DNA of 64,000 bases from Streptococcus parasanguinis (GTDB lineage Bacteria > Bacillota > Bacilli > Lactobacillales > Streptococcaceae): positions 83,610-147,609 of the forward strand of contig NZ_JACLQU010000002.1 of the NCBI RefSeq assembly GCF_016648855.1. The letters are read 5' to 3'. Positions 48,099 through 57,233 of the stretch are shown here, piece after piece. How positions within the stretch are numbered: position 1 is the first letter of the stretch; each line of letters begins with the position of its first letter. Made by a program: the position numbers and the translations under genes. The notes under the pieces were generated by a model. It saw nothing but the letters and a program-made list of their open reading frames with translations, did not search any database and was not told the DNA's origin.

Positions 48099-49493
48099 TT
48101 AATTCGTATCTTGTTCTTTCCCAACAACCCAAAATAAGAGAAGGAGTTGGAAGATGCCCAAGGCAAATAAGACCATAAAACCGTTGCGACTTCCTTTAGC
48201 AGTGGCTTGGGTGAAGTCCATCTTTTGATTAGCTTGGCTCATGGCAACGATCAGTGAAGCCAGGGTTGTTCCGACAGCGCCTGCAAATTGTTGCAGAGTG
48301 TTAAAGATCGCGTTCGCATCGGGTTGCTCTTCCAGAGAGAGTTGTTTTTGTCCGTTGGTCATGATATTGCCAAAGGCAAGCCCCATACCGGTCATGAAGA
48401 TCATGTAAAAGATGAGAATCAAGCCATTTGTCAGCTTCAGAGCAAAAAGGGTGAAGTGGAAATGGGCTAGAAGGATTAAAGCAGCTCCAAGGAGAATCGG
48501 TTTGCGAGCGCCCAACTTATCTAGAATGAGACCGGAGAAAGGAGCAAAACCTGCTCCAATGATGGCTCCTGGAAGTAGCATCAAGGCTGCAAGAGTGGTG
48601 CTCGAGTGGTTGACCAATTGGACATAATTGGGCAATAGGAAACTCATGGCCAGAGAGCCTAATTGGAAAGTGAAAAAGGCAAGAACATGGCCAGTAAGGA
48701 GAGGGTTCTTTAAGATGGCAAGGTTGATAATGGGAGTATCCAAGCGATTAGACCGCCAGACTAAGAGAACCAGTCCCAAGAACCCAATCACCAGCCAACC
48801 AAGGACAGAAAAACTAAAGAAAGCATGATCAGAAAGACCGTGAATCCCTAAAATCAAGCCTAAAAATGAAGCAATAATAGCGAGAAGGCTCATGATATCA
48901 AGGGTTTCTCGTTTGACTGTACTGATTTGTTCAATGGAGCGAAGTCCTGCAACTAGCGAAGCTAGAAGGATCGGGAATTGAACCAAAAAGATGGACCGCC
49001 AACCGAAGTTGGCCGTCAAGAGACCACCGACAGTAGGCCCAATGGCGGGAGCGATAGCTGTAATCAGGGTCCCCACTCCCATCATGAGACCGATCTTGCG
49101 TTTTGGGACCTGCTCTAAAATGATATTAAACATCAGAGGAAGGGCAAAACCAACCCCCATTCCTTGAACCAATCGTCCCAGGACCACAAAGCCAAAACTT
49201 GGAGCAAGGAAGTCGATAAGAACACCTAAAACAGAGAGAAGATTTCCAACTAAAAAGATGGACTTCATTTTAAAAGAGCGTTTGAGATAAGCAGACAAGG
49301 GGACCACACAGGCAACCACTAGAAGATAGATGGTCGTAACCCACTGGACGGTTGCAGTATTGATTTCAAATTCCTTCATCAATATTGGGAAGGTGATATT
49401 CATAGCGGTTTCCCCAGCCACCCCGCAAAAGGAAAGGATCCCTGTTGCAAAAATAGCATACAGGACCTTGGCTGAAATTTTTTCTTGTGACAT
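48099..49493 (-). CDS. MFS multidrug transporter, DHA2 (EmrB/QacA) type
   Basis: 464 residues, about 13-14 transmembrane segments. Motif A-like LVQGMGVGFALPL, motif C GTLITAIAPAIGPTVGG and WRSIFLVQFPI are typical of the 14-helix DHA2 group. It would export drugs or lipophilic compounds by proton antiport. A perfect TTGACA/TATACT promoter and a palindromic operator lie upstream; no regulator gene is next to it. Confidence 0.92.
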   Translation of the reverse strand: MSQEKISAKVLYAIFATGILSFCGVAGETAMNITFPILMKEFEINTATVQWVTTIYLLVVACVVPLSAYLKRSFKMKSIFLVGNLLSVLGVLIDFLAPSFGFVVLGRLVQGMGVGFALPLMFNIILEQVPKRKIGLMMGVGTLITAIAPAIGPTVGGLLTANFGWRSIFLVQFPILLASLVAGLRSIEQISTVKRETLDIMSLLAIIASFLGLILGIHGLSDHAFFSFSVLGWLVIGFLGLVLLVWRSNRLDTPIINLAILKNPLLTGHVLAFFTFQLGSLAMSFLLPNYVQLVNHSSTTLAALMLLPGAIIGAGFAPFSGLILDKLGARKPILLGAALILLAHFHFTLFALKLTNGLILIFYMIFMTGMGLAFGNIMTNGQKQLSLEEQPDANAIFNTLQQFAGAVGTTLASLIVAMSQANQKMDFTQATAKGSRNGFMVLFALGIFQLLLLFWVVGKEQDTN

Positions 49494-49625
49494 GGACGTC
49501 TGATTCCTCCTAAATCTTTCTATAATGTTGTAAAAATGGTCTGAAAATCCATCCTATCTCTCTCATTTCCCATCAATTCCAATTGCTATGAGCATAGCAG
49601 GGCTGACGTTAACATGATTCATCGT

Positions 49626-49641
49626 TTTGTTAGCTAACAAA
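49626..49641. promoter_or_regulatory. 16-bp palindromic operator at the MFS promoter
   Basis: TTTGTTAGCTAACAAA is a perfect palindrome immediately downstream of the -10, where a TetR or MarR-type repressor would block transcription. Confidence 0.55.
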
Positions 49642-49642
49642 T

Positions 49643-49671
49643 AGTATAGAGGAAATGAAGACCCCTGTCAA
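49643..49671 (-). promoter_or_regulatory. Promoter of the MFS gene
   Basis: Minus strand TTGACA (49666-49671) and TATACT (49643-49648), spacer 17. Confidence 0.7.
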
Positions 49672-49754
49672 AGAGTTTTTGAAAAGTTTTGAAAATTTTA
49701 ACAGCATTCTCAACTGATGACGTCTCTACAAACGAAAGGAAAGGCTCGCCAGTA

Positions 49755-49763
49755 TGGTATAAT
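49755..49763 (+). promoter_or_regulatory. Extended -10 promoter of the EIIC gene
   Basis: TGGTATAAT (TATAAT at 49758-49763) about 50 bases before the ATG. Confidence 0.5.
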
Positions 49764-49815
49764 AAGAAGAAAGTAAGCAACGTGAATAAGTCAATCAACT
49801 CGAACAGGAGGCCCT

Positions 49816-51108
49816 ATGACCAAGTATTTAGTCCAGAAGTTTTTCTGGTTACGAGAAAAAAGTTTGATTCAAATTTCCCAGAAGACCCTGGTTTCCTTAT
49901 TTCCTTTTTTCCTATTTTCAGGGATCATTCGGGTGATCGCTCTATCAGTCTTTTCCGATCGAGGCTATATCCATCAGCTCTTTTCGATGGATAGCTGGTT
50001 GCCGTGGGATCAAGCTATTAGTCAAGTCCTTATCAATTTTTCCAACTTTCTAGGAGGTCTAGCTGGGCCTTTAGCGACTTACTTCGCTGGAAAATACACA
50101 GCTGGGCACTATGGTAGAAGTACAGGGACAGCTGGAGTGACAGCTCTTTTGGTCAGTCTAATAGTGGGGTCTCAGGAATTGTTGGTGGGACCGCTCCATG
50201 ACGGGCAACTGACGCGTATCAACTTACCCGCGACGACCAATATCGTCTTAGCGATTTTTTTAGGCTATCTAATTGGGCAGATCTTTCGTCTATCCAAGGC
50301 CAGTGATGACCAGATTGTAGACAAGGATTTCATCTATCAACCCAAGACGGTGCGTCCCATTTTCTTGTCCTTAGTTCTAGGGGTCAGCCTCAATCTTCTT
50401 TTGGTTCTTGGAAATCAATTTAATATTTTTCAGACTATCCGACAGTTCTTGGCTTCTCTAACGGTAAGCAGTCATCATCTCTTGTCCACCTTTAGCATGG
50501 GTCTTTTTAGTAGCCTATCTGCTTGGTTTGGTAATAGTCAAGCCTTTGCCTTGAATTCTATCGCGGATGATAACTTTGCTTTGGAAAATCTCACCTACGC
50601 TGTGACGCATCATACAACGACAGGTATTCCTTATCCCTATACCTTGACCAATTTGTATCGGAGTTTTGGTCTGATGGCAGGTGTTGGAGCTGTCCTATCG
50701 CTTTTGGTGGCGATCTTGCTGGTTTCACGAAGTCAAAAGGACAAGAAAGTTAGTCTCCTCAGCATTTTTCCAAGTCTCTTTAACAATGGGGCTTCATTCA
50801 TGGTAGGGATACCGGTCCTTCTCAATCTACTTTATGTGATTCCTTTCTTATTGATCCCTTTGGCGAATATGGCGATAGCAGCTGTAGCTTTGTGCTTCAA
50901 ACTGATGCCGGCAGCTGTCTATCCAGTGCCAGACGGGACTCCTAGCCTTCTCTATGCCTTTATTGGGACAGGAGGAAGTCTGAGGGCTTTAGCTGTAAGT
51001 ATACTTTGTTTTGCCGTCGATGTGCTCCTTTATCTACCATTTGTCCGCATGGGAAATCGTATCCGAAAAGATTTAAAAGTGAAAGGAGAAAGCGATGAAG
51101 CCATCTAA
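49816..51108 (+). CDS. Orphan PTS EIIC-like membrane protein (lactose/cellobiose type)
   Basis: 430 residues, about ten transmembrane segments. The overall layout and NNGASFMVGIPVLLNLLYVIPF are those of EIIC proteins of the lactose/cellobiose family, but the usual NEPIxFGLPI motif has NGASFMVGIPV, so the conserved sugar-contact Glu is missing. No EIIA or EIIB gene is near. It overlaps the hydrolase gene by 14 bases and the two are probably co-transcribed. Transport without phosphorylation or another role is possible. Confidence 0.75.
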   Translation: MTKYLVQKFFWLREKSLIQISQKTLVSLFPFFLFSGIIRVIALSVFSDRGYIHQLFSMDSWLPWDQAISQVLINFSNFLGGLAGPLATYFAGKYTAGHYGRSTGTAGVTALLVSLIVGSQELLVGPLHDGQLTRINLPATTNIVLAIFLGYLIGQIFRLSKASDDQIVDKDFIYQPKTVRPIFLSLVLGVSLNLLLVLGNQFNIFQTIRQFLASLTVSSHHLLSTFSMGLFSSLSAWFGNSQAFALNSIADDNFALENLTYAVTHHTTTGIPYPYTLTNLYRSFGLMAGVGAVLSLLVAILLVSRSQKDKKVSLLSIFPSLFNNGASFMVGIPVLLNLLYVIPFLLIPLANMAIAAVALCFKLMPAAVYPVPDGTPSLLYAFIGTGGSLRALAVSILCFAVDVLLYLPFVRMGNRIRKDLKVKGESDEAI

Positions 51109-51951
51109 AAAAACAGCAATCGTCCTTACTTTGGTCAGTCTTTTCTTGATCGCTTTAGCCATTCCTTCTTATAGCTGGACTCGGACCAATGTTTCAAGAA
51201 TCGAGAAATTTTATAATTCAAAATTGTCTCCCATCATCATGATCCCGGGAAGCTCAGCGACAGAGAACCGCTTTGATGGCTTGGTGACCAAGCTCAACCA
51301 AGACCGCCAAGGAACCAAACACAGCCTGCTCAAGGTCAAAGTTTGGAATGATGGGCATATCACCTATAGTGGAAGTATTGATGCCAAGGACAATGAGCCA
51401 GTAATTGTGGTTGGTTTTGAAAACAACAAAGATGGCTATAGCAACATTAAAAAGCAAGCTAAACTATTTAATCAAGCCTTCGAAGCCCTTCAAGAAAAAT
51501 ATAATTTAATAATTTTAAGGGCTTGGGTCATTCCAACGGTGGCTTGATTTATACAGCCTTTATTGAAAATTACCTGGGGGATTACGATGTGGATCTCAAG
51601 ACCCTCATGACCATCGGAACTCCCTACAATTTCACGGAGACCAATATCAAAAATAAATCTGAGATGTTAGCTGACTTTATCAAGGGAAAAGAAGCTATCC
51701 CCACAACCCTTCATATGTATTCAGTAGCAGGGACCATCACCTATGATTCAGATGAGTTGGTCCCAGATGCCAGTGTTTCTGCTGGGAAATATATCTACCA
51801 AAACCAAGCAGCTAGCTATACGGAGATTACGGTGACGGGGGAAGATGCCCAGCACTCGGACCTTCCAACCAATGATGAGGTGGTTGCCTTGGTGAAAGAG
51901 CATATTGAAAGTCAAACGGATCGTCGAGCCAAACCGAATAAAATAAACTAA
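51095..51951 (+). pseudogene. DUF915-type alpha/beta hydrolase broken by a one-base frameshift
   Basis: The first frame (51095-51547) starts MKPSKKTAIVLTLVSLF, a signal anchor, and continues to ALQEKYN, then runs into a stop. The second frame (51523-51951) carries the nucleophile elbow GLGHSNGGLIYTAF and the rest of the domain up to the late His in EDAQHSDLP. Adding one T to the TTT at 51505-51507 would join the two frames. It could be a real mutation, a phase-variable tract or a read error. Intact homologues are exported or membrane-anchored hydrolases. Confidence 0.85.
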
Positions 51952-52034
51952 GTGTGAAGAAGGGATTCCTTCCTCACCTTTTTTTTAGTATAATAAAGTT
52001 TAGTATGAAAATAAGGGAGATTATAGGAAATAAG

Positions 52035-53153
52035 ATGAAAAGAAAAAAATGGGTGCAGTTAGGAATAGTGGCTTCGAGTATGGTCATGTTAACAGGATGT
52101 TACCAAAGATACCAACGTCAGTCCAGTCCCAAAAAAGAGGCTGCAACAAGCCAGACTTCAGCAAAGAAACAAGCGAAAAAAACAGATAACAAACAATTAT
52201 ATCAGTCTGTTTTTTCAGACTACCAAAAGATTTTTGCCACTTCAAAAGATTTAGATGCTATTTCCAAATTGAATGATGCATTAGCTAAAGAAGATCGGAT
52301 GATCAATAGCTGGGTGATCGAGACCGTGATCAATCAGCCAGATGCCGTTCGCTATGCCTTTAAGGACTTAAATAACGATGGGGTAGATGAGATGATCATC
52401 GCCAATCAGCAGACCGATGGAAACTACTTTGTGACGGGAGTCTACTATCTCAAGAACCAAAAACCGACTCTGCTAGCTGAAGGTTTCGTCGCTGGACACG
52501 GTGGAGCGCGCAATGCGACGACCCTCTATCAGGGAGGAGAAGTCTTAGAAGTCAGCTGGATGTCAGGAACTGGCCGTGGGGTAGCTGTGCTTTCACGGAT
52601 AGAAAAGACGCCTCAAGCTGCGACCAAAGTCCAGGAAGAAGAAGTTCAAGTACCTGGTTCAGATCTGAATAGCCTCTTTGGAAAATCGGATGAGAATAAA
52701 CTGGATCTCAAGGCTTTTGACTGGCAAACTTTTGACAGCGCACCATCAGCGGGAAATAGCCAAAGCCAGGAAAAAACGCCTTGGAATGCTGAAAAATCAG
52801 CAAAATTAGCAGAATTTATGAAGACCTGGGGCGAAAAGATGGGCCAACCCAACTATCAAAAAGGCATCGCTGGCGGTGATGTAGGACCAGACAACCTCTA
52901 TACTCTAGAGGAAAATAGCAAGATGGATGCCATTTATACAGATACTGGTCAGGGAAATGCAAAATACCGCATCGTGGAACGCTATAGCAATTGGGACAAG
53001 TATCCAGATGTGCATAGTTATTTCTTTGCCATTACAGATACAGGAGAAGGCATTGTCTTTCATTCTCCAACGACCAATGGTGGAAAAATGTATCTAAAAC
53101 CAACGGATAACAAGGAACTTCAAGAAGAATTTACACAGTTGCTTCATCAATAA
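52035..53153 (+). CDS. Lipoprotein with DUF4767 domain
   Basis: 372 residues from ATG 52035, with ataggaaataag upstream; longer in-frame starts add a non-signal extension. Lipobox MLTGC at about residue 20. Middle region with a LNNDGVDEMIIAN motif (VCBS-like Ca-binding loop) and the C-terminal DUF4767 domain (PWNAEKSAKLAEFMKTWG onward). Function unknown; it is outside the membrane. Confidence 0.82.
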   Translation: MKRKKWVQLGIVASSMVMLTGCYQRYQRQSSPKKEAATSQTSAKKQAKKTDNKQLYQSVFSDYQKIFATSKDLDAISKLNDALAKEDRMINSWVIETVINQPDAVRYAFKDLNNDGVDEMIIANQQTDGNYFVTGVYYLKNQKPTLLAEGFVAGHGGARNATTLYQGGEVLEVSWMSGTGRGVAVLSRIEKTPQAATKVQEEEVQVPGSDLNSLFGKSDENKLDLKAFDWQTFDSAPSAGNSQSQEKTPWNAEKSAKLAEFMKTWGEKMGQPNYQKGIAGGDVGPDNLYTLEENSKMDAIYTDTGQGNAKYRIVERYSNWDKYPDVHSYFFAITDTGEGIVFHSPTTNGGKMYLKPTDNKELQEEFTQLLHQ

Positions 53154-53164
53154 AAAGAAGAATA

Positions 53165-53194
53165 AACCAGAAAAAGACTGTTTTTCTGGTTTTG
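53165..53194 (+). terminator. Terminator of the DUF4767 lipoprotein gene
   Basis: AACCAGAAAAA/TTTTTCTGGTT stem followed by a T-rich stretch. Confidence 0.75.
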
Positions 53195-53366
53195 TTTATT
53201 CAAATAATGAATAAAAATACAATAAAAGAAATAATTTTTAGGATATAAAATATGTTAAAAACTAGTGATAATTAGCGGTGCATAAGTATTTGAAAACAGA
53301 AAATGTTTGACAATTAAAGGAAAATCATTTAAAATATATTCATTCTTTATTTATAGGAGAAAAAAT

Positions 53367-53933
53367 ATGAAAAAACTTCTTACAGCCGGTGTGGCTCTCT
53401 TGTCAGTTGCAACGTTAGCAGCTTGTTCTGGTAAAACTGCTTCAGAATCATCAAGCAAAGATGCAAAAGCTTCTTCTAGCAAAGTAGAAAAATCATCTAC
53501 TTCAGAAAGCAAATCAAGCAGTTCATCAAAATCATCTAAATCAGCAACCTCTTCTGTTAAAATTCCAGAAATTGTCTTGTTGACTGATGAAGAAATCGAT
53601 AACGCCAAAACAATTGGTGATATGAAAACTCTTTATAGTAAATTAGTGGATAACTATAAAAAATATGCTCAAGATCTTGGCGATCAAATTCCAGAATCAC
53701 ATAGATCTATATATACTCAACAAGTAGAGCCAGCTCTCAAGACATTGGACGAATCAAAAACTCAATTTGATACGGCGCTTTCAACTGGTGGTTCAGATGA
53801 TACAGTTGTTCCTGAACAAGGACGTACTGCTTTTGCACAACAATTGAAATCTGGACGTGACACTATGAAACAAGCTCTTGAAAGTGCATATAAGATGATT
53901 TCACCTTATATCTCTTCATCTTCATCAGCTGAA
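53367..53933 (+). CDS. Small Ser/Lys-rich lipoprotein
   Basis: 189 residues from ATG 53367 (taggaga upstream); the stop codon follows at 53934. Lipobox LAAC, then a Ser/Lys-rich low-complexity linker (about 25-65), then a helical domain with KLVDNYKKYAQDLGDQIPES. No family is recognised with certainty. A strong terminator follows. Confidence 0.78.
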
Positions 53934-53946
53934 TAATTCATTAATG

Positions 53947-53982
53947 AAAATAGGTTAGGACCTCAAGTCCTAGCCTATTTTT
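53947..53982 (+). terminator. Terminator after the small lipoprotein gene
   Basis: A 16-bp stem AAAATAGGTTAGGACC/GTCCTAGCCTATTTT with one mismatch, followed by T. Confidence 0.8.
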
Positions 53983-54113
53983 GCTTTCTTACAAAAATGT
54001 AAGAAATAAAGGGGAAAATGTAAGGTTATGTTATGGTGAAAGCGTTTTAGTTTTAGTACAATAGATTTGTAAAAAACGATTGAAGCTTTTATCAAGCTAG
54101 AAAGGAACGGATC

Positions 54114-54881
54114 ATGACCCTACTAGACGTTCAACATATCAAAAAAATTTACAAAACCCGCTTTCAAGGAACGCAGGTCGAAGCCCTAAAAGATATTCAC
54201 TTCACTGTTGAAAAGGGCGAATACGTCGCTATCATGGGGGAATCAGGATCCGGGAAATCCACCCTCCTCAATATCCTAGCCATGCTGGATCAGCCGACCG
54301 AAGGGCGGGTCTACCTCAACGGCACAGACACCTCAACCATCAAGAACAAGGATGCCTCTAGCTTCCGTCGGGAAAAACTAGGCTTCGTCTTTCAAGATTT
54401 CAACCTGCTGGATACCTTGTCTGTCAAGGACAATATCCTCTTGCCGCTGGTTCTCTCTCGCAGACCGGTCAAGGAAATGATGAGCAAGGTGGAGAGCGTG
54501 AGTCGGGAGTTGGGCATCCACCAGCTCTTAGAAAAATACCCTTACGAAATCTCTGGTGGGCAAAAGCAACGGGTGGCCGTAGCACGGGCCATCATCACCT
54601 CACCAGAAATCCTCCTGGCCGATGAGCCAACAGGGGCGCTGGATTCCAAGTCTTCAGCTGCGTTACTGGACGTCTTTGAAGATATCAATACCATGGGCCA
54701 AACCATTCTTATGGTGACCCACTCAACCGCAGCGGCAGCGAGGGCCAAGCGCGTGCTCTTTATCAAGGACGGAATTCTCTACAACCAGATTTTCCGCGGG
54801 GAAAAGACAGAGCGTCAGATGTTCCAAGAAATCTCAGATACTCTGACGATCATGGCGGGAAAGGAGGATCGTGATGTTTAA
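54114..54881 (+). CDS. BceA-type ABC transporter ATPase
   Basis: 255 residues. Walker A GESGSGKSTLLN, signature ISGGQKQRVAVARA, Walker B LLADEPTGALDSK. This is the MacB/BceA subclass that pairs with one large FtsX-type permease; such transporters respond to bacitracin and other cell-wall peptides. No two-component system lies next to it. It overlaps the permease gene by 8 bases. Confidence 0.95.
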   Translation: MTLLDVQHIKKIYKTRFQGTQVEALKDIHFTVEKGEYVAIMGESGSGKSTLLNILAMLDQPTEGRVYLNGTDTSTIKNKDASSFRREKLGFVFQDFNLLDTLSVKDNILLPLVLSRRPVKEMMSKVESVSRELGIHQLLEKYPYEISGGQKQRVAVARAIITSPEILLADEPTGALDSKSSAALLDVFEDINTMGQTILMVTHSTAAAARAKRVLFIKDGILYNQIFRGEKTERQMFQEISDTLTIMAGKEDRDV

Positions 54882-56877
54882 ATTAACAAGTAAATTAGCA
54901 CTTTCCAACCTCAAACAAAATCGCAAGTTGTATTATCCTTTCGCTATAGCTGTCATTTTAACGACCATGATCCTTTATAGTTTTATCGCCTTGTCATTGA
55001 CCCCTCATTTAGAGGATTCTTACGGAGGGGGATCGGCGAGAACTGTTCTTGGTTTTGGCAGTTTCGTCGTCCAGCTGGTCGTCATCATTTTGGTGGCTTA
55101 TGCCAATGGCTACGTCATGAAAAATCGTTCCAAAGAACTGGGCTTGTACAGTGTTCTGGGAATGGAGAAGAAGCATCTCCTCATCATGACCTTATGGGAA
55201 TTGCTCTTCTTCTATGTTCTCACAGTTGGAGTAGGACTGGGTTTGGGACTCTTGTTTGATCGCTTGATTTTCGCCTTGCTTCTAAAATGTATGGGTTTAC
55301 CAGTCGTCATTCAATCAACCTTCCAGATAGAGGCTGTTCTTAACACTTTACTTGGGTTAGCCTTAGCTTTTGGCCTCATTCTCTTGTTGAATTCTTTCCG
55401 CCTCTTGCGCTACAGTTCCCTCCACCTCATGCAACAGAAAAAGGCAGGAGAGAAGAAGGGACGCTTCTTGCTGGTTCAAACTCTGTTAGGACTAGGGCTC
55501 TTAGGAATTGCTTTTTATATAGCGCTAACCGTTGAGCGGCCAGTTGCGGCTGTCCAAGGATTCTTTATTGCCGTCATCTTGGTCATTCTAGCGACTTATC
55601 TCTTATTCAACGCAGGATCCATTACCTTCTTAAGATTTCTCAAAGGTCGGAAATCCTATTATTACAAGCCAGAGAATTTTATATCTGTCTCTAACTTAAT
55701 AGCTCGGATGCGAAAAAATGCAGCGGGCCTTGCGACCATTAGTATTCTATCCACCATGGTCTTGGTCACCTTAACCGGGTCGCTCAATATCTTTATTGGA
55801 GGGCAGAATTACCTAGATACTGTTTACCCTTCGGATTATATGATTAGTGTGGGGCATATGCCTTCAGATGCTGAAACAGAAACGGTTATTGAAGATGTTC
55901 AAGCTCAAATTAAGAAAACAGCCGATGCGACACATCTATCAGATTATCAGGTGGCACAGACAACATACTGGTCGGCTGAAATTCGAAAGATTGATGGAAG
56001 GAGCTTAGAGGTGAATGACCAGTCCACTCCATCAACTGGTCAGGAGTTGAAGTCAGAAGGAACAGTCTACTTTTTTGATCAGGCGACTTATGAGCAACTG
56101 ACCGGGCAAAAAGTTGAGCTTGGGGAAAATGAAATCCTAGCCTATGGATATCAGTATCCTGGAAGATTAGACGCACAATTAGAAATCAATGGGAAGACCT
56201 TCACGATTAAAGAAAAACTAAACTCCAATTTTATCCAAGGGAAACTCCCTCAATCCGACCTGTTTCAACACCAAATGGGCTTGTACCTGGTCCTCCCTGA
56301 CTTGAACCAACTGGGACTAAAAGTTGATAAAAATTTGGAATTCTCTATTAGTGCTAAAAATAAAGATAACCAAGATTTTATTTCTGGCTTGATCAAAGAG
56401 CTGTATTCGACAGACAAAATCAGTCAATATGGTGCGACTTATTTTGGTGGATTTGATCGATACAGTATAGAGAAAGATTGGCGTGAAACAGCAGGGACTC
56501 TTCTATTTATCGGGATTTTTCTATCGGTGATCTTTCTATTAGCTACAGTTCTTGTCATTTACTACAAACAGATTTCAGAGGGCTATGAGGACCGGGAAAA
56601 TTTTGTGATCTTGCAACAAGTAGGATTGGACCAAAAGCAAACGTCCACCACTATTCGCAAACAGATACTCACTGTCTTTTTCCTTCCATTATTCTTCTCC
56701 TTCCTCTACCTAGGAGTAGCCTACAAGATGATCGCAAAAATCGTTGCTATCTTAGGAGCAACCAATGCGGGCTTGGTTCTTCAAACGACTCTTTCTGTCT
56801 GCGCTGTCTTTTTCATCTCCTATGTCCTTGTCTTTCTTCTGACTTCTAGAAGTTATCGGAAGATTGTCGTGAGATAG
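54874..56877 (+). CDS. BceB-type FtsX permease
   Basis: 667 residues from ATG 54874 (aaaggagg upstream). Ten hydrophobic segments with a large extracellular domain (about 310-520) between segments 7 and 8, as in BceB. It works with the ATPase above in removing or sensing cell-wall-active peptides. Confidence 0.93.
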   Translation: MFKLTSKLALSNLKQNRKLYYPFAIAVILTTMILYSFIALSLTPHLEDSYGGGSARTVLGFGSFVVQLVVIILVAYANGYVMKNRSKELGLYSVLGMEKKHLLIMTLWELLFFYVLTVGVGLGLGLLFDRLIFALLLKCMGLPVVIQSTFQIEAVLNTLLGLALAFGLILLLNSFRLLRYSSLHLMQQKKAGEKKGRFLLVQTLLGLGLLGIAFYIALTVERPVAAVQGFFIAVILVILATYLLFNAGSITFLRFLKGRKSYYYKPENFISVSNLIARMRKNAAGLATISILSTMVLVTLTGSLNIFIGGQNYLDTVYPSDYMISVGHMPSDAETETVIEDVQAQIKKTADATHLSDYQVAQTTYWSAEIRKIDGRSLEVNDQSTPSTGQELKSEGTVYFFDQATYEQLTGQKVELGENEILAYGYQYPGRLDAQLEINGKTFTIKEKLNSNFIQGKLPQSDLFQHQMGLYLVLPDLNQLGLKVDKNLEFSISAKNKDNQDFISGLIKELYSTDKISQYGATYFGGFDRYSIEKDWRETAGTLLFIGIFLSVIFLLATVLVIYYKQISEGYEDRENFVILQQVGLDQKQTSTTIRKQILTVFFLPLFFSFLYLGVAYKMIAKIVAILGATNAGLVLQTTLSVCAVFFISYVLVFLLTSRSYRKIVVR

Positions 56878-57009
56878 CGTTCGAGTCTATAAAAGATTGA
56901 GAAATGAAAAAGCCAATAAATAGACAAACTGTTTTTTACATGGGACAAGCTAAGTGTTGCGGAAATGATTATAATAATGTATGTTATAAAGCTTATTTAA
57001 ACAAATACT

Positions 57010-57171
57010 GAAACTTTCCGCCGTGAGAAAAGTGCTAGAAATAATAGTATTTCTAGCACTCGGTAGTTTTGGAACCTTAGGTCCAAAACTAAGTTATGGA
57101 ACTTCCTGGATTGCTGAAATCATCCACTGGATAATTTCACCTAACGTCCGTACTCACCTAAGGAAAGTTGC
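57010..57171. repeat. Intergenic hairpin repeat, family B, copy 2
   Basis: 162 bases, opposite orientation to copy 1. Ends GAAACTTTCC and GGAAAGTTGC (slightly decayed). Hairpins AGTGCTAGAAAT/ATTTCTAGCACT (57031-57060) and AGTTTTGGA/TCCAAAACT (57065-57090) correspond to those of copy 1 but differ in paired positions. The middle part differs. Between 56878 and 57009 nothing else is found. Confidence 0.8.
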
Positions 57172-57193
57172 AAGGATAGGTTTTTCCTTAATC

Positions 57194-57226
57194 AAAAACA
57201 CCGAGGATGTGATCCTCGGTGTTTTT
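57194..57226. terminator. Bidirectional terminator at the end of the oppA-like gene
   Basis: A 15-bp perfect stem AAAAACACCGAGGAT/ATCCTCGGTGTTTTT close to the stop of the oligopeptide-binding gene. Confidence 0.85.
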
Positions 57227-57233
57227 ATCGTGA

